Positions 6,028 to 14,744 of a DNA stretch of 22,486 nucleotides are shown here, piece after piece. The notes below the pieces were generated by a model, which saw only the letters and a list, made by a program, of their open reading frames with translations, was not told the DNA's origin and made no database searches. This DNA is from CAYUMU01 sp964445985 (GTDB lineage Bacteria > Planctomycetota > Planctomycetia > Pirellulales > S012-138). Position 1 is the first letter of the stretch, and each line of letters starts with the position of its first letter. The stretch lies in contig CAYUMU010000101.1 in the NCBI GenBank assembly GCA_964445985.1, positions 1 through 22,486 on the forward strand, read 5' to 3'. A program made the position numbers and the translations under genes.

Positions 6028-8031
6028 TCAAGGCCCTTCCGCCGGAGCGATTCGACCCGTCAAGTAGAGCCGGGTCATCCAGTCGTTGACCGCCCCGGTC
6101 GCGGCTCGCATGCTGGCTACCAGTTCGGCATGTGCGGCGGCCAGATTGGCTTGCTCGCCCGGATCGCGCTCGACGTTGAACAGTTCAGCGCCGTCATTGG
6201 CCAGGCAGTGAATGTACTTCCACGCCTGGCGCCGCAGCCCTTGGTATTGCAAGGCAAAGGGGTTGTTGAAGAACACTTGCCGCCCGTTGACTTGCCTTGC
6301 CAGGCTGGTGCCCACCGCGTGGTTCAGGCCGGTCATGCCAAACAGGTCCATGACCGTCGGCAGCAAATCGACCTGGCTCCCCAGGGCGTCGATCCTGGCC
6401 GGCTGCGAGATTCTGCCTGGCGCCCAAATCAAGAGCGGAATCCGCAGGCCTTCTTCGTAAAGGTAGTTGATCAGCATGAAGTTCTGGTGGTGCTCCCCCA
6501 TGGGCGTGCCGGTATCGGCCAAGATGAAGAAGACCGTTTTCCGATCGAGACCCTTCTGGCGAAGCCGCTCCACGAACCGGCCCAGGCAGTGATCGGTGTA
6601 GTGCATGGTTTGCAAGAACCGGTGGTATTCGCCGTCGGCCGGGGTGTTGGTTTCTGGCGGCACATAGCCCTGCGGCACGCGCCAGGGGTGATGGTTGGTG
6701 ATGGTGAACACCGTGGCGAAGCCAGGCTGGCCTTGAGCCTCGCGTTCGGTCAGCCAATCGGCCACGTAGTCCAGCAGGTATTCGTCGTGATAGCCCCAAC
6801 TCGTGCGGGCTGCCGCTCCCAGTCGCCGCTGCAAGTCCTGTTCGCCGTGTACTTCGGCATATCCGTGGTTGCGGAAGAACGCCTCCTGATTTTCGAAAGC
6901 CAGGCCCCCGCCGTAAAAATAACCGCTTCGGTAATCGCGGCGGTTGAACAGGTCGGCCATTCCGATCAGGGGCAAGTCGCTACTGGCCGCCTGCACGCTC
7001 TTGGCCGAAAACCGCGGCAGCAGGCCAAATAGCGATGCCACCACGCCGCGCGTGGTTTGCACGCCATTGCCGTAGAATTGCGTGAACAGCAAGCCTTCTT
7101 TCGCCAGCCGATCAAAGTTGGGCGTGACACCCTGCGTTCCCCCCAGCGCGCCAACGTCGCGGGCTCGAAACGATTCCAAGAACAAGAACACCACGTGCGG
7201 CCGTTCGCCAGGCTCAATCGCCACCTCAAACGACTCCTCGCCGACGAACCCCCGCGTGTCTTTCAACAGGGGGAAGTCCGGATTCACGCGGGTGTAAATT
7301 TCTGCCCGCGGTGCTAACAGTCGCTCCGCCAGGGCGGGATCTGCCTGGGCGCCGCCCTGTTGCCAGCCCAAGGCCTGTTCTAAAGCCGACAGTTGATCGC
7401 TGGCCACGCGGTCATCGGCGGCGTAGGCCAGCGGCGCGGGTTCCCAGCGGCGGGCTGCCAGGCTCAACAGCAGAGCCAAGGGTAAGAGCGCCAGCATGGG
7501 TGTCGAGCATCGCAACCTCGGGATCACGCCCACAAAGCAGCGGAAAACGACAACCGTTCCCGCCGCCAACGCGGCCAGGCCAGCCAACAGCCAGCCCAAC
7601 CCCAGTTCTTGGGCCGAGCTTGCCAGCGTTCCCAAGTCGCCGCCAAAGGCCAGGAGATCCAGGTTCAATCGCATGCCAATCTTGGCATACAGCAGGGCGT
7701 CTACCAGCCCATAAAGCTGCACGGCCGCAAACATCAGCGTGAGCAGGCTGGCTGCCACGTGGATTCGCCCTGGCGCCCGCAAGACCGTCAACAGGCCATA
7801 CAGCAGCACGGCGACCAGCCACATTTCGGCCGCGACCAACAGGTCTTGGGGAAGCCCCGCGGCAAAAGCGCAGGCAAACGCCCACAACCGAGCGGTCAGC
7901 CCCGGCAAGTTGGGGGCTAACCCCAGCAAGGCCAGCAGGCGAAAGAACATCGGCACGGCCAACCACACCAGCAAGAATTGCCGCGTTGGCTGGGCGTGGG
8001 TGGCGCCAAAATGAAGCAGGTGCGGGCGCAT
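6028..8031 (-). CDS. LtaS-like membrane sulfatase/phosphoglycerol transferase family protein, 667 aa
   Basis: An inner-membrane enzyme of the alkaline phosphatase superfamily, LtaS type. The N-terminal third contains about five hydrophobic segments (near residues 19-42, 64-86, 92-115, 140-168 and 178-195), followed by an extracytoplasmic catalytic domain. Metal and catalytic landmarks: Glu286 in 'FLFLESFRARD', the nucleophile Thr326 in 'GNGVQTTRGVVASL', 'YFYGG', 'TITNHHPW' and 'VDLLPTVMDLFG'. LtaS relatives transfer glycerol phosphate or phosphoethanolamine, or hydrolyse sulfate or phosphate esters, at the cell envelope; the substrate here is unknown. Oddity: the usual Asp-His metal pair before 'GTPMG' reads Asp506-Thr507 ('ILADTGTPMGEHH'), so one conserved ligand seems replaced; the His pair at the end of that motif may compensate. 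Expressed alone, divergent from nadE. Family assignment is firm, specific activity is not. Confidence 0.85.
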   Translation of the reverse strand: MRPHLLHFGATHAQPTRQFLLVWLAVPMFFRLLALLGLAPNLPGLTARLWAFACAFAAGLPQDLLVAAEMWLVAVLLYGLLTVLRAPGRIHVAASLLTLMFAAVQLYGLVDALLYAKIGMRLNLDLLAFGGDLGTLASSAQELGLGWLLAGLAALAAGTVVVFRCFVGVIPRLRCSTPMLALLPLALLLSLAARRWEPAPLAYAADDRVASDQLSALEQALGWQQGGAQADPALAERLLAPRAEIYTRVNPDFPLLKDTRGFVGEESFEVAIEPGERPHVVFLFLESFRARDVGALGGTQGVTPNFDRLAKEGLLFTQFYGNGVQTTRGVVASLFGLLPRFSAKSVQAASSDLPLIGMADLFNRRDYRSGYFYGGGLAFENQEAFFRNHGYAEVHGEQDLQRRLGAAARTSWGYHDEYLLDYVADWLTEREAQGQPGFATVFTITNHHPWRVPQGYVPPETNTPADGEYHRFLQTMHYTDHCLGRFVERLRQKGLDRKTVFFILADTGTPMGEHHQNFMLINYLYEEGLRIPLLIWAPGRISQPARIDALGSQVDLLPTVMDLFGMTGLNHAVGTSLARQVNGRQVFFNNPFALQYQGLRRQAWKYIHCLANDGAELFNVERDPGEQANLAAAHAELVASMRAATGAVNDWMTRLYLTGRIAPAEGP

Positions 8032-8409
8032 GATCTGTTACCAGGAAACCGTAAGCAAAAGCGGGGCAGTTTGAGCTGCGCGGCCAAAAGGGAGCTCGGC
8101 GGCGATACGGATTCCGAGGCCGATCGAACCGCGGCGGACCAGGCTCGACCGCCACCCATCGAAACGCCGCCGGGCAGCGCCTGGTTAAAATATAGGTTGC
8201 AGCTTCGGCGGGGGGAGGTTCGCGATTCCGCGCTCTCGGTCACGTTTGTGGCGGTTGTAGCGATTGGGCCAGCGTTCATTCGCTGCTGCCCAATCGCCCG
8301 GCCCTTGGCGGACCTTCGCTGTTGGCGATAATGTTCGCATGCCGACCCTGACGAACCCGGTAGGCTTGCCCAGCCGCACGCTCGGGTGACCAGCAACAGA
8401 GGAATTTGC
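8032..8409. promoter_or_regulatory. Divergent intergenic region with AT patch
   Basis: This 378-base space separates the divergent LtaS-like and nadE genes and must hold both promoters. The only AT-rich patch is TTAAAATATA (8185-8194), which could serve as a -10 region in either direction; I see no good -35 hexamer. Open frames crossing the region are Arg/Pro/Ala-rich and look like GC-rich noise. A strong hairpin at 8260-8297 is annotated separately. For nadE, AGAGGA (8398-8403) is the ribosome-binding site. Confidence 0.3.
8260..8297. other. Strong hairpin upstream of nadE
   Basis: GCGATTGGGC-CAGCG (8260-8274) pairs with CGCTG-CT-GCCCAATCGC (8281-8297): ten plus five base pairs with a two-base bulge and a six-base loop (TTCATT). 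It lies 112 bases before the nadE start. It could be part of the nadE leader, a terminator-like structure or a dispersed repeat; no U-run follows. Confidence 0.5.
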
Positions 8410-10401
8410 GTGCAACTTATCAAAGTCGCGGCCGCCGTTCTCAACCAAACTCCGCTCGATTGGGAGGGCAACCTCCGCCACATTCGCCAGGCGATCGAGA
8501 CGGCGCGCGCCCAGCAGGTTTCCATCGTGTGCCTGCCCGAGCTGTGCATCACGGGCTATGGCTGCGAAGACGCCTTTTTTTCCGCCGATGTACAACACAA
8601 AGCCTGGCAAATGCTCGAAGAAATCGTGCCGTTGACCGCGGGCATGATCGTGTCGGTCGGCCTGCCGGTGGTGCATCACAATGCCGTGTTCAACGCCGCC
8701 GGCCTGCTGGTCGATGGCCAAATTGCCGGCTTTGTGGCCAAGCGATTCCTGGCGGGTGACGGCGTGCATTACGAGCCCCGCTGGTTCAAACCGTGGCCGC
8801 GAGGGCATCGCGCCCGCCTCGAACGGGGCGCCCACTCATACCCGCTGGGCGATATCCACTTCAACTGTGCCGGCGTGCGGATCGGCTTCGAAATTTGCGA
8901 AGACGCCTGGGTGGCGCGGCGGCCGGGCAGCGAGCTTTCGGCCCAAGGGGTCGATCTCATTCTCAATCCGTCGGCCAGCCATTTCGCCTTCGACAAAACC
9001 AACATCCGCCGCCGGTTCGTGCTCGAAGGCTCCCGCGCCTTTGCCGTGACTTACATCTACAGCAACCTGCTCGGCAACGAAGCCGGCCGCGTGATCTACG
9101 ATGGCGACGCCATGATTGCCACCGCCGGCCGAATGGTTGCCTCGGGCGCGCGGTTTTCCTTCGCCAACAGCCTGGTGACCACGGCGGTTGTGGATGTTGA
9201 TCTGACTCGCCTGCAACAGGCGCGGCTGCACAGCTACATGCCCGACATGGCCGCCGCCGATTCGGCCTGCGTGAACGTGCCATTCCAGTTCTCGGCCATC
9301 GAGCCGGAGAGTTCGTCGCACCGCCTGGCAAACTGGGAAACCAGCGGCTCCATCAAAGAAGAGGAATTCACCCGCGCGGTTCGCCTGGCGTTGTTCGACT
9401 ACCTGCGCAAGAGCCGCTCGCAAGGCTTCGTGGTTTCGCTCTCGGGGGGCGCCGATTCGGCTGCCTGCGCCGCCCTGGTGGGCCTGATGGTGGAAGGGGC
9501 CGTGGCCGAACTTGGGCGCGACGGCTTGCTCTCCAAGCTGGCTTACCTGCCTCGCCTGAAGAACGCCGCCGATACCGCTGGGCTTACCCAGCAACTGCTG
9601 AGTTGCGTGTACCAGCCAACCCGCAACAGCTCGGAAACCACGCGGCATGCGGCCGAAGTGACCGCGGCCGAAGTGGGGGCGCATTTCCATGTGTTCGACG
9701 TGGACGACGTGGTGCAAGACTACATCCGCATCATTTCGCAAGGCCTGGGCCGCGAACTGACCTGGGAGCAAGACGACATTGCCCTGCAGAACATTCAAGC
9801 CCGCACGCGCAGCCCTAGCGTCTGGATGCTGGCGAACATTCTGGGGGCCTTGCTGCTTTCCACCAGCAACCGATCCGAGGCAGCGGTCGGCTACGCCACC
9901 ATGGATGGCGACACTTCCGGCGGCTTGTGCCCCATTGCCGGCATCGACAAAGACTTTCTCCGCCGTTGGCTCCGCTGGTTAGAAAAGACGGGTCCGCTCG
10001 GCGGCCGGCCCTACCCTGCCTTGGAGGCGGTCAACCGCCAGGCGCCCACGGCCGAGCTGCGTCCGCACGAAGCAGGGCAAACCGACGAAGCGGACCTGAT
10101 GCCGTACGACCTGCTCGACGCCATCGAGCGGTTGGCCATTCGCGACAAGCAAGCCCCATTGGCCTGCTTCCGCTTGCTGCACCAGCGGTTTGATCAGTAT
10201 CCGGCCCAGCAACTCGCGCAGTGGGTGGAACGCTTCTTCAAGCTCTGGTGCCGCAACCAATGGAAGCGCGAGCGCTACGCGCCCTCGTTCCACCTCGACG
10301 ATGAAAACCTCGACCCCAAAACCTGGTGCCGGTTCCCCATCCTCTCCGGCGGCTTCCAGCGCGAGCTCGACGAAATGTGGGAATATTTGAGAATGCAGTA
10401 A
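8410..10401 (+). CDS. nadE: Glutamine-dependent NAD+ synthetase, 663 aa
   Basis: Converts deamido-NAD+ to NAD+ using glutamine and ATP in the cytoplasm, the last step of NAD synthesis. The N-terminal nitrilase-type glutaminase domain has the full triad: Glu44 ('LPELCITGYGCED'), Lys111 ('VAKRFLAGDG') and Cys163 ('FEICEDAW'). Ammonia then passes to the C-terminal synthetase domain, marked by the PP-loop 'SGGADS' (345-350) and by 'STSNRSEAAVGYATMDGDTS' further on. The start is GTG at 8410, because AGAGGA lies six bases upstream; an in-frame GTG at 8386 lacks a binding site. Length fits the two-domain family. After the stop come a duplicated 14-base sequence and no clear terminator. Transcribed alone. 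Recognition is certain. Confidence 0.95.
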   Translation: MQLIKVAAAVLNQTPLDWEGNLRHIRQAIETARAQQVSIVCLPELCITGYGCEDAFFSADVQHKAWQMLEEIVPLTAGMIVSVGLPVVHHNAVFNAAGLLVDGQIAGFVAKRFLAGDGVHYEPRWFKPWPRGHRARLERGAHSYPLGDIHFNCAGVRIGFEICEDAWVARRPGSELSAQGVDLILNPSASHFAFDKTNIRRRFVLEGSRAFAVTYIYSNLLGNEAGRVIYDGDAMIATAGRMVASGARFSFANSLVTTAVVDVDLTRLQQARLHSYMPDMAAADSACVNVPFQFSAIEPESSSHRLANWETSGSIKEEEFTRAVRLALFDYLRKSRSQGFVVSLSGGADSAACAALVGLMVEGAVAELGRDGLLSKLAYLPRLKNAADTAGLTQQLLSCVYQPTRNSSETTRHAAEVTAAEVGAHFHVFDVDDVVQDYIRIISQGLGRELTWEQDDIALQNIQARTRSPSVWMLANILGALLLSTSNRSEAAVGYATMDGDTSGGLCPIAGIDKDFLRRWLRWLEKTGPLGGRPYPALEAVNRQAPTAELRPHEAGQTDEADLMPYDLLDAIERLAIRDKQAPLACFRLLHQRFDQYPAQQLAQWVERFFKLWCRNQWKRERYAPSFHLDDENLDPKTWCRFPILSGGFQRELDEMWEYLRMQ

Positions 10402-10729
10402 AGCGATCGACCGCCCGTAAAGCCAGCCCCGTAAAGCCAGCCCCGCCGAGGCGGCTCTCGGATCGGAAGCTGAAGCGAATCGCCGGATGGATGGGCGCGA
10501 AGACGGCGCGGCGGGGATCTTCGCAAACACGGCGCCTGCCCAGCCGCGCCGCGTTTCACTGCCGCGTCCAACGGCCCATGATGGCGCGGGTTCGCTGCGG
10601 CGTGCCGGCGATCAGGCCCGTCTCGGCGAGACTGGGCCTACGGCGTTTACCCCTCTTCCTGGTTTCGGCAACTGCTATAACAACAGAGGAGGAGCTTCAC
10701 TCCATCTTCGCCGCGTTTTCATTTCCGTC
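10402..10729. other. Intergenic region: 14-base tandem repeat and hairpin
   Basis: The 328 bases between nadE and the U32 gene show no gene of their own, although the U32 frame is open from 10487. Two tandem copies of GTAAAGCCAGCCCC occupy 10417-10444. A hairpin at 10614-10639 pairs AGGCCCGTCTCG with CGAGACTGGGCCT through 12 bp and one bulge, with a very tight loop. TATAAC (10676-10681) may be a -10 element, without a good -35. AGGAGGAG (10687-10694) looks like a Shine-Dalgarno sequence, but the nearest in-frame ATG is 35 bases away. Confidence 0.45.
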
Positions 10730-13270
10730 ATGGTTTTTATGCAATCGGTTCCTTCGTACTCTCAATTCGCGCCGCCCGAGTTGTTGGCTCCCGCTGGCGA
10801 TCGCACCTGTATTCAGGCTGCCGTCGAGAATGGGGCCGATGCTGTTTATTTTGGGCTCGATGTGGGCTTTAACGCCCGGGCGCGGGCGGCCAACATGGCG
10901 GCGGACGAACTGCCCGACATTATGGCTTACCTGCACGGCCGGGGCGTGCGGGGTTACGTGACCTTCAATACGCTGGTCTTTCCGCAAGAGCTGGCGCAGG
11001 CCGAGGCCATGCTGGCTCGGATTGCCGCGGCCGGCGCCGATGCCGTGCTGGTGCAAGACCTGGGCATCATGCGGTTGGCCAAGGCCGTGTGCCCCGAGCT
11101 GGCCGTGCATGCCAGCACTCAGGCCACCATGACCAGTGCCGAAACCATCGAAGCCCTGGCCGGTTTGGGGGTGGAACGGGTGGTGCTGGCCCGCGAGGTT
11201 TCGCTGGACGAAATCCGCGAGATTCGCGCCGCCACGACCATGCCGCTGGAGGTGTTCGTGCACGGCGCGCTGTGCGTGGCCTATTCGGGGCAATGTCTGA
11301 CCAGTGAATCGCTGGGCGGACGGAGCGCCAACCGCGGCCAGTGCGCTCAGGCCTGCCGGTTGCCTTACGACCTGGTGTGCGACGGGCGCGATGTGGACCT
11401 GGGCGATGTGAAATACCTGCTCAGCCCTCAAGATTTGGCGGCTTACGACCTGGCGCCGGAGCTGATCGCGGCCGGCGTGTGCTCGTTCAAGATTGAAGGC
11501 CGACTGAAAACGCCTGAATATGTCGCGAATGTGACCCAGCATTACCGGCAAGCCATCGACGCCGCTTGGACCCAGCGGGCTCAGCAATTCAGCCGGCAGC
11601 AGGTGCAAGAGCTGGAACTTTCGTTCTCGCGCGGATTTTCGCACGGCTGGCTGCAAGGTTGCGATCATAAAGAGTTGGTGCCGGGCCTGAGTAGTTCCAA
11701 ACGGGGAATTCGGTTGGGCGAAGTCACCGGCTTCTTTCGCGGCAATGTGTGCGTGCAGCTCGCCGCTTCCATTGCCGCTGGCGACGGCGTGGTGTTTGCG
11801 GGCGATCGTTCGCGGGGAACCGAACAGGGTGGCCGGGTGTTTACCGTGATTCAGCGCGGGCAGCGGCAAACCGAGCCGGTCAGCCAAGGCGAGGTGGAAC
11901 TCGTGTTCCAACGCGACTCGCTCGACCTCGATCAAATTCAAGTGGGCCAGCCGATTTGGAAGACCGACGATCCGCGGCTCACCACTCGGCTGCGCAAGTC
12001 GTTCACGTCGGCCGATCCGATTCGCCGCGTGCCGCTCAAGCTGCGGGTGACCGCGACCGTGGGCAAACCGCTCAAGGTGATCGCGAACGCCGCCAACGGC
12101 GCCACGGCGCAGGTATCTTCTGAACAGCCGCTGGAACTGGCGCGACGCCATCCGCTCACAACCGAGCTGCTGCAAGCCCAACTGGGCCGGCTGGGTGGCA
12201 GCGTGTACACGCTTGCCGAGGTGCAGGCAGAAATCCACGGCGAACCGATGGCCCCGCTCAGTGTGCTTGGGCAACTTCGCAAAACGCTGCTGGAACAACT
12301 TGAGGCCTCCATTGCCGAGCCGCCGGCGCGGCAGGTTTCGCCGCCAGGAGTGCTGACAAAGCTGCGCGAAACTGCCCTGGGGCCGGCGCCCACTTCGCAC
12401 GCTACGGCCGATCCGCAATTGCACGTGCTCTGCCGTTCGCTCACGCAGTTGGCCGCGGCGCTGGCCAGCGACATTCCCTTGGCTTATGTGGAGTTTGCCG
12501 ACATTCGCCAATACCGCGAGGCCGTGGAACTGGCCCAAGGGCATGCGACCCAGGTTTACCTGGCCACGCCCCGCATCCAAAAAGCGGGCGAGATGGGCAT
12601 CTTCCACGCGATGGCCAAACATGGCGCCGATGGTATGCTGGTCCGCAATCTTTCCGGCCTGCAATACTTCCGCGAGCGGGGCGTGCCGTGCGTGGCCGAT
12701 TTTTCGCTCAATGCGGCCAACGAGTTGACGGCGGCTTACCTGCGCGAGCAGGGGGCGCTGCGGCTCACGGCGTCTTATGATCTCAACCGCGAACAATTGC
12801 TGGAACTGCTCGCCGCCACGCCCTCGGGGTGGTGGGAAGTGGTCATTCACCAACACATGCCGATGTTCCACATGGAGCATTGCGTGTTTTGCGCCGTGCT
12901 TTCGCCAGGCACCAACAAGACGAACTGCGGCCGGCCGTGCGACAATCACACCGTGGAGCTGCGCGACCGGATCGGCATGGAACACCCACTGCACGCCGAC
13001 GTGGGCTGCCGCAACACGCTCTACAACGCGGTGCCGCAAAGCGGGGCGGAAGTGGCGCCCAGCCTGCTGGCCCAAGGGGTAACCAACTTCCGGCTCGAAT
13101 TCCTGAGCGACGACGCCGAGGCCATTGGCCGGACCATCGCCATGTATCGGCAACTGCTGGCAGGGCAGATCAGCGGCAAAGAGGTCTGGACCCGGCTCCG
13201 GGCCGCCAACCGCGTGGGCGTGACCCGAGGCACGATGGAAGAACGCCGCAACCCGCTGGCTATTCTTTGA
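10730..13270 (+). CDS. U32 family 'peptidase', RlhA-type rRNA hydroxylation protein, 846 aa
   Basis: A large cytoplasmic member of the U32 family. The best-studied relatives, E. coli RlhA and TrhP, are needed for hydroxylation of 23S rRNA C2501 and of tRNA U34, so an RNA-modification role is more likely than collagenase activity. The N-terminus begins with 'ELLAPAGDRTCIQAAVENGA' and continues with 'YFGL', 'VHASTQATMTS' and 'VFVHGALCVAYSGQC'. The family cysteines are Cys189, Cys205 and Cys209 in 'RGQCAQACRLPYDL'. The middle is the DUF3656-like part. A second Cys cluster sits near the C-terminus (Cys718, Cys721, Cys733, Cys737) and could bind metal or an Fe-S centre. I chose ATG 10730 (ATG 10739 is equally possible) because the family's first strand starts soon after; the frame upstream to 10487 is not conserved in character. 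Length is like other long U32 proteins. Confidence 0.88.
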   Translation: MVFMQSVPSYSQFAPPELLAPAGDRTCIQAAVENGADAVYFGLDVGFNARARAANMAADELPDIMAYLHGRGVRGYVTFNTLVFPQELAQAEAMLARIAAAGADAVLVQDLGIMRLAKAVCPELAVHASTQATMTSAETIEALAGLGVERVVLAREVSLDEIREIRAATTMPLEVFVHGALCVAYSGQCLTSESLGGRSANRGQCAQACRLPYDLVCDGRDVDLGDVKYLLSPQDLAAYDLAPELIAAGVCSFKIEGRLKTPEYVANVTQHYRQAIDAAWTQRAQQFSRQQVQELELSFSRGFSHGWLQGCDHKELVPGLSSSKRGIRLGEVTGFFRGNVCVQLAASIAAGDGVVFAGDRSRGTEQGGRVFTVIQRGQRQTEPVSQGEVELVFQRDSLDLDQIQVGQPIWKTDDPRLTTRLRKSFTSADPIRRVPLKLRVTATVGKPLKVIANAANGATAQVSSEQPLELARRHPLTTELLQAQLGRLGGSVYTLAEVQAEIHGEPMAPLSVLGQLRKTLLEQLEASIAEPPARQVSPPGVLTKLRETALGPAPTSHATADPQLHVLCRSLTQLAAALASDIPLAYVEFADIRQYREAVELAQGHATQVYLATPRIQKAGEMGIFHAMAKHGADGMLVRNLSGLQYFRERGVPCVADFSLNAANELTAAYLREQGALRLTASYDLNREQLLELLAATPSGWWEVVIHQHMPMFHMEHCVFCAVLSPGTNKTNCGRPCDNHTVELRDRIGMEHPLHADVGCRNTLYNAVPQSGAEVAPSLLAQGVTNFRLEFLSDDAEAIGRTIAMYRQLLAGQISGKEVWTRLRAANRVGVTRGTMEERRNPLAIL

Positions 13271-13327
13271 CGGGGGGAATAGGGACTGGGGACTGGGGGG
13301 AGGGCTTTTTCACTCATTTTCGAGAGG

Positions 13328-13350
13328 CCCACGCGACACCCGAGCGTGGG
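13328..13350. other. 7-bp hairpin after the U32 gene
   Basis: CCCACGC (13328-13334) and GCGTGGG (13344-13350) form a perfect seven-pair stem with a nine-base loop, 57 bases after the U32 stop. It is preceded by a G-rich stretch with GGGGACT repeated at 13280-13300. No U-run follows. It may end transcription or be a repeat. Confidence 0.35.
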
Positions 13351-13436
13351 CGAGAATGTTGTTTCGCTGAGGTCCGAGGCGCTGCATAATCGGGGGGCCG
13401 TGAAACCACCGCGCTTTCCCGTCGCCGAGTTACCCC

Positions 13437-14651
13437 ATGCCGACCTTGTTTGCTTGCGTTGCCCTCCGGCGATTTTCTCCCTGCTCTCAGGTTGCCTGGT
13501 TCATCGCCGCGGTGGCGATACTGCTGGGACCTTCCGCAATGGCCGCCAATCCAGCTTCACCCCAGCCAGCTTCGCCCGAAAAAGCCAATGCGTCTGATTC
13601 GGTTGACGTGAAGCCGCTTTCGGCCGATGAGGCCTGGCAGTTGATCGCCCCGCATTTTCAACCACCGGCCGAGTACAAAGCCGAGCTGGGCAAGTTTCGT
13701 TCGCCGCTGCTATTTGCCGATGGCGCGCCGGTGAAGACGCCGGAAGACTGGCAGCGCCGCCGTAAAGAAATCCTGGCCACCTGGCACGAGTTGATGGGGC
13801 CTTGGCCGGAGCCGCTGGAGAAGCCAGCCCTCGAGTACTTGGAAGAATCCCGGCGAGGGCAACTCACCCAACACCGAGTTCGCGTGGAAGTAGCACCCGG
13901 CGCCAAGCAGAACGGCTACTTGCTGATCCCGCCCGGCAAAGGCCCGTTTCCCGCGGTGCTGGTCGTTTACTACGACCCCGAAACCGGGGCAGGCTTGGGC
14001 AAGGAGCTGCGCGATTTTGGTTACCAACTCGCCCTCCGCGGCTTCGTCACGCTCTCCATCGGCAGCCCTCCCAAGTACCGCTCGCCCGAGGGCTCACCGC
14101 CGCTCCAGCCGCTTTCCTACTTTGCTTACGTGGCCGAGAATTGTGCAACCATTCTCGATAGCCTGTCGCAGGTGGATGGCGACCGGATCGGCGTCGTCGG
14201 GCATTCTTACGGCGGCAAGTGGGCCATGTTCGCCTCTTGTCTTTCGGCCAAGTTCGCCTGCGGCGCGTGGTCCGATGGCGGCGTGGTGTTCGATGAAACT
14301 CGCGGCAATGTCAACTTCTGGGAGCCCTGGTATCTGGGCCTCGACCCCGCCCAAGCCCGCCAGCCGGGCATCCCCAAGCCCGACAATCCCCGCACCGGCG
14401 CCTACGCGGTCATGATCGAAGCGGGTCGCGACCTGCACGAGTTGCACGCCCTGATGGCCCCCCGGCCGTTCCTGGTTTCAGGCGGCGCCGAAGACCGCCC
14501 TGGTCGCTGGCCGGCGCTCAATCATGCCATCGCCGTCAACCGGCTGCTGGGCCACGAAAACCGCGTGGCCATGACCAACCGCGCCACACATGCCCCCACG
14601 CCCGAGTCCAACCAGCAAATCTTTGCTTTCTTTCAGCACTTTTTGCAATAG
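13437..14651 (+). CDS. Secreted alpha/beta hydrolase (esterase-like), 404 aa
   Basis: An exported alpha/beta-hydrolase-fold enzyme, probably a carboxylic ester hydrolase. The N-terminus has basic residues, a hydrophobic stretch ('WFIAAVAILL') and a likely signal peptidase site after 'PSAMA' around residue 37, followed by a Pro/Ser-rich linker. The nucleophile elbow is 'GHSYGGK' with Ser257. The acid is probably Asp353 in 'LVSGGAEDRPGRW' and the base His385 in 'ATHAPTPESN'. The 'MAPRPFLV' strand before the acid is common in large planctomycete esterases related to acetyl-xylan or glucuronoyl esterases (my recollection). Substrate is unknown; a role in polysaccharide breakdown is a guess. No clear ribosome-binding site precedes ATG 13437, but it gives a complete signal peptide. 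It converges with uvrA across the assembly gap. Confidence 0.8.
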   Translation: MPTLFACVALRRFSPCSQVAWFIAAVAILLGPSAMAANPASPQPASPEKANASDSVDVKPLSADEAWQLIAPHFQPPAEYKAELGKFRSPLLFADGAPVKTPEDWQRRRKEILATWHELMGPWPEPLEKPALEYLEESRRGQLTQHRVRVEVAPGAKQNGYLLIPPGKGPFPAVLVVYYDPETGAGLGKELRDFGYQLALRGFVTLSIGSPPKYRSPEGSPPLQPLSYFAYVAENCATILDSLSQVDGDRIGVVGHSYGGKWAMFASCLSAKFACGAWSDGGVVFDETRGNVNFWEPWYLGLDPAQARQPGIPKPDNPRTGAYAVMIEAGRDLHELHALMAPRPFLVSGGAEDRPGRWPALNHAIAVNRLLGHENRVAMTNRATHAPTPESNQQIFAFFQHFLQ

Positions 14652-14734
14652 GCGACATCGAGGGATCACAGTTTGTAGCCGGAGTTGTGGGTTGGGCTTC
14701 TGGCTGGGGGTCGGCGCGGATTCACGGGGGGGGG

Positions 14735-14744
14735 NNNNNNNNNN
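14735..14744. other. Assembly gap (10 N)
   Basis: Ten N follow nine G in a row (14726-14734) and precede GCCCGTGCC (14745-14753), which equals one arm of the perfect hairpin at 5886-5908. The gap most likely marks where assembly broke at a GC-rich palindrome; its true length is unknown. It lies between the stops of two convergent genes, so no gene is interrupted. Confidence 0.95.

Noticed and set aside
7978..8331. 117-codon plus-strand frame upstream of nadE
   Set aside because: It overlaps the start of the LtaS-like gene, has random composition and crosses a strong hairpin.
10487..10729. N-terminal extension of the U32 protein by 81 residues
   Set aside because: The conserved ELLAPAG strand comes shortly after ATG 10730; the extension includes hairpin and promoter-like DNA.
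10697..13153. Open minus-strand frame of 818 codons opposite the U32 gene
   Set aside because: His/Arg/Gly-rich composition without family motifs, no ribosome-binding site, and full overlap with a clearly recognised gene; a by-product of GC-rich codon use.
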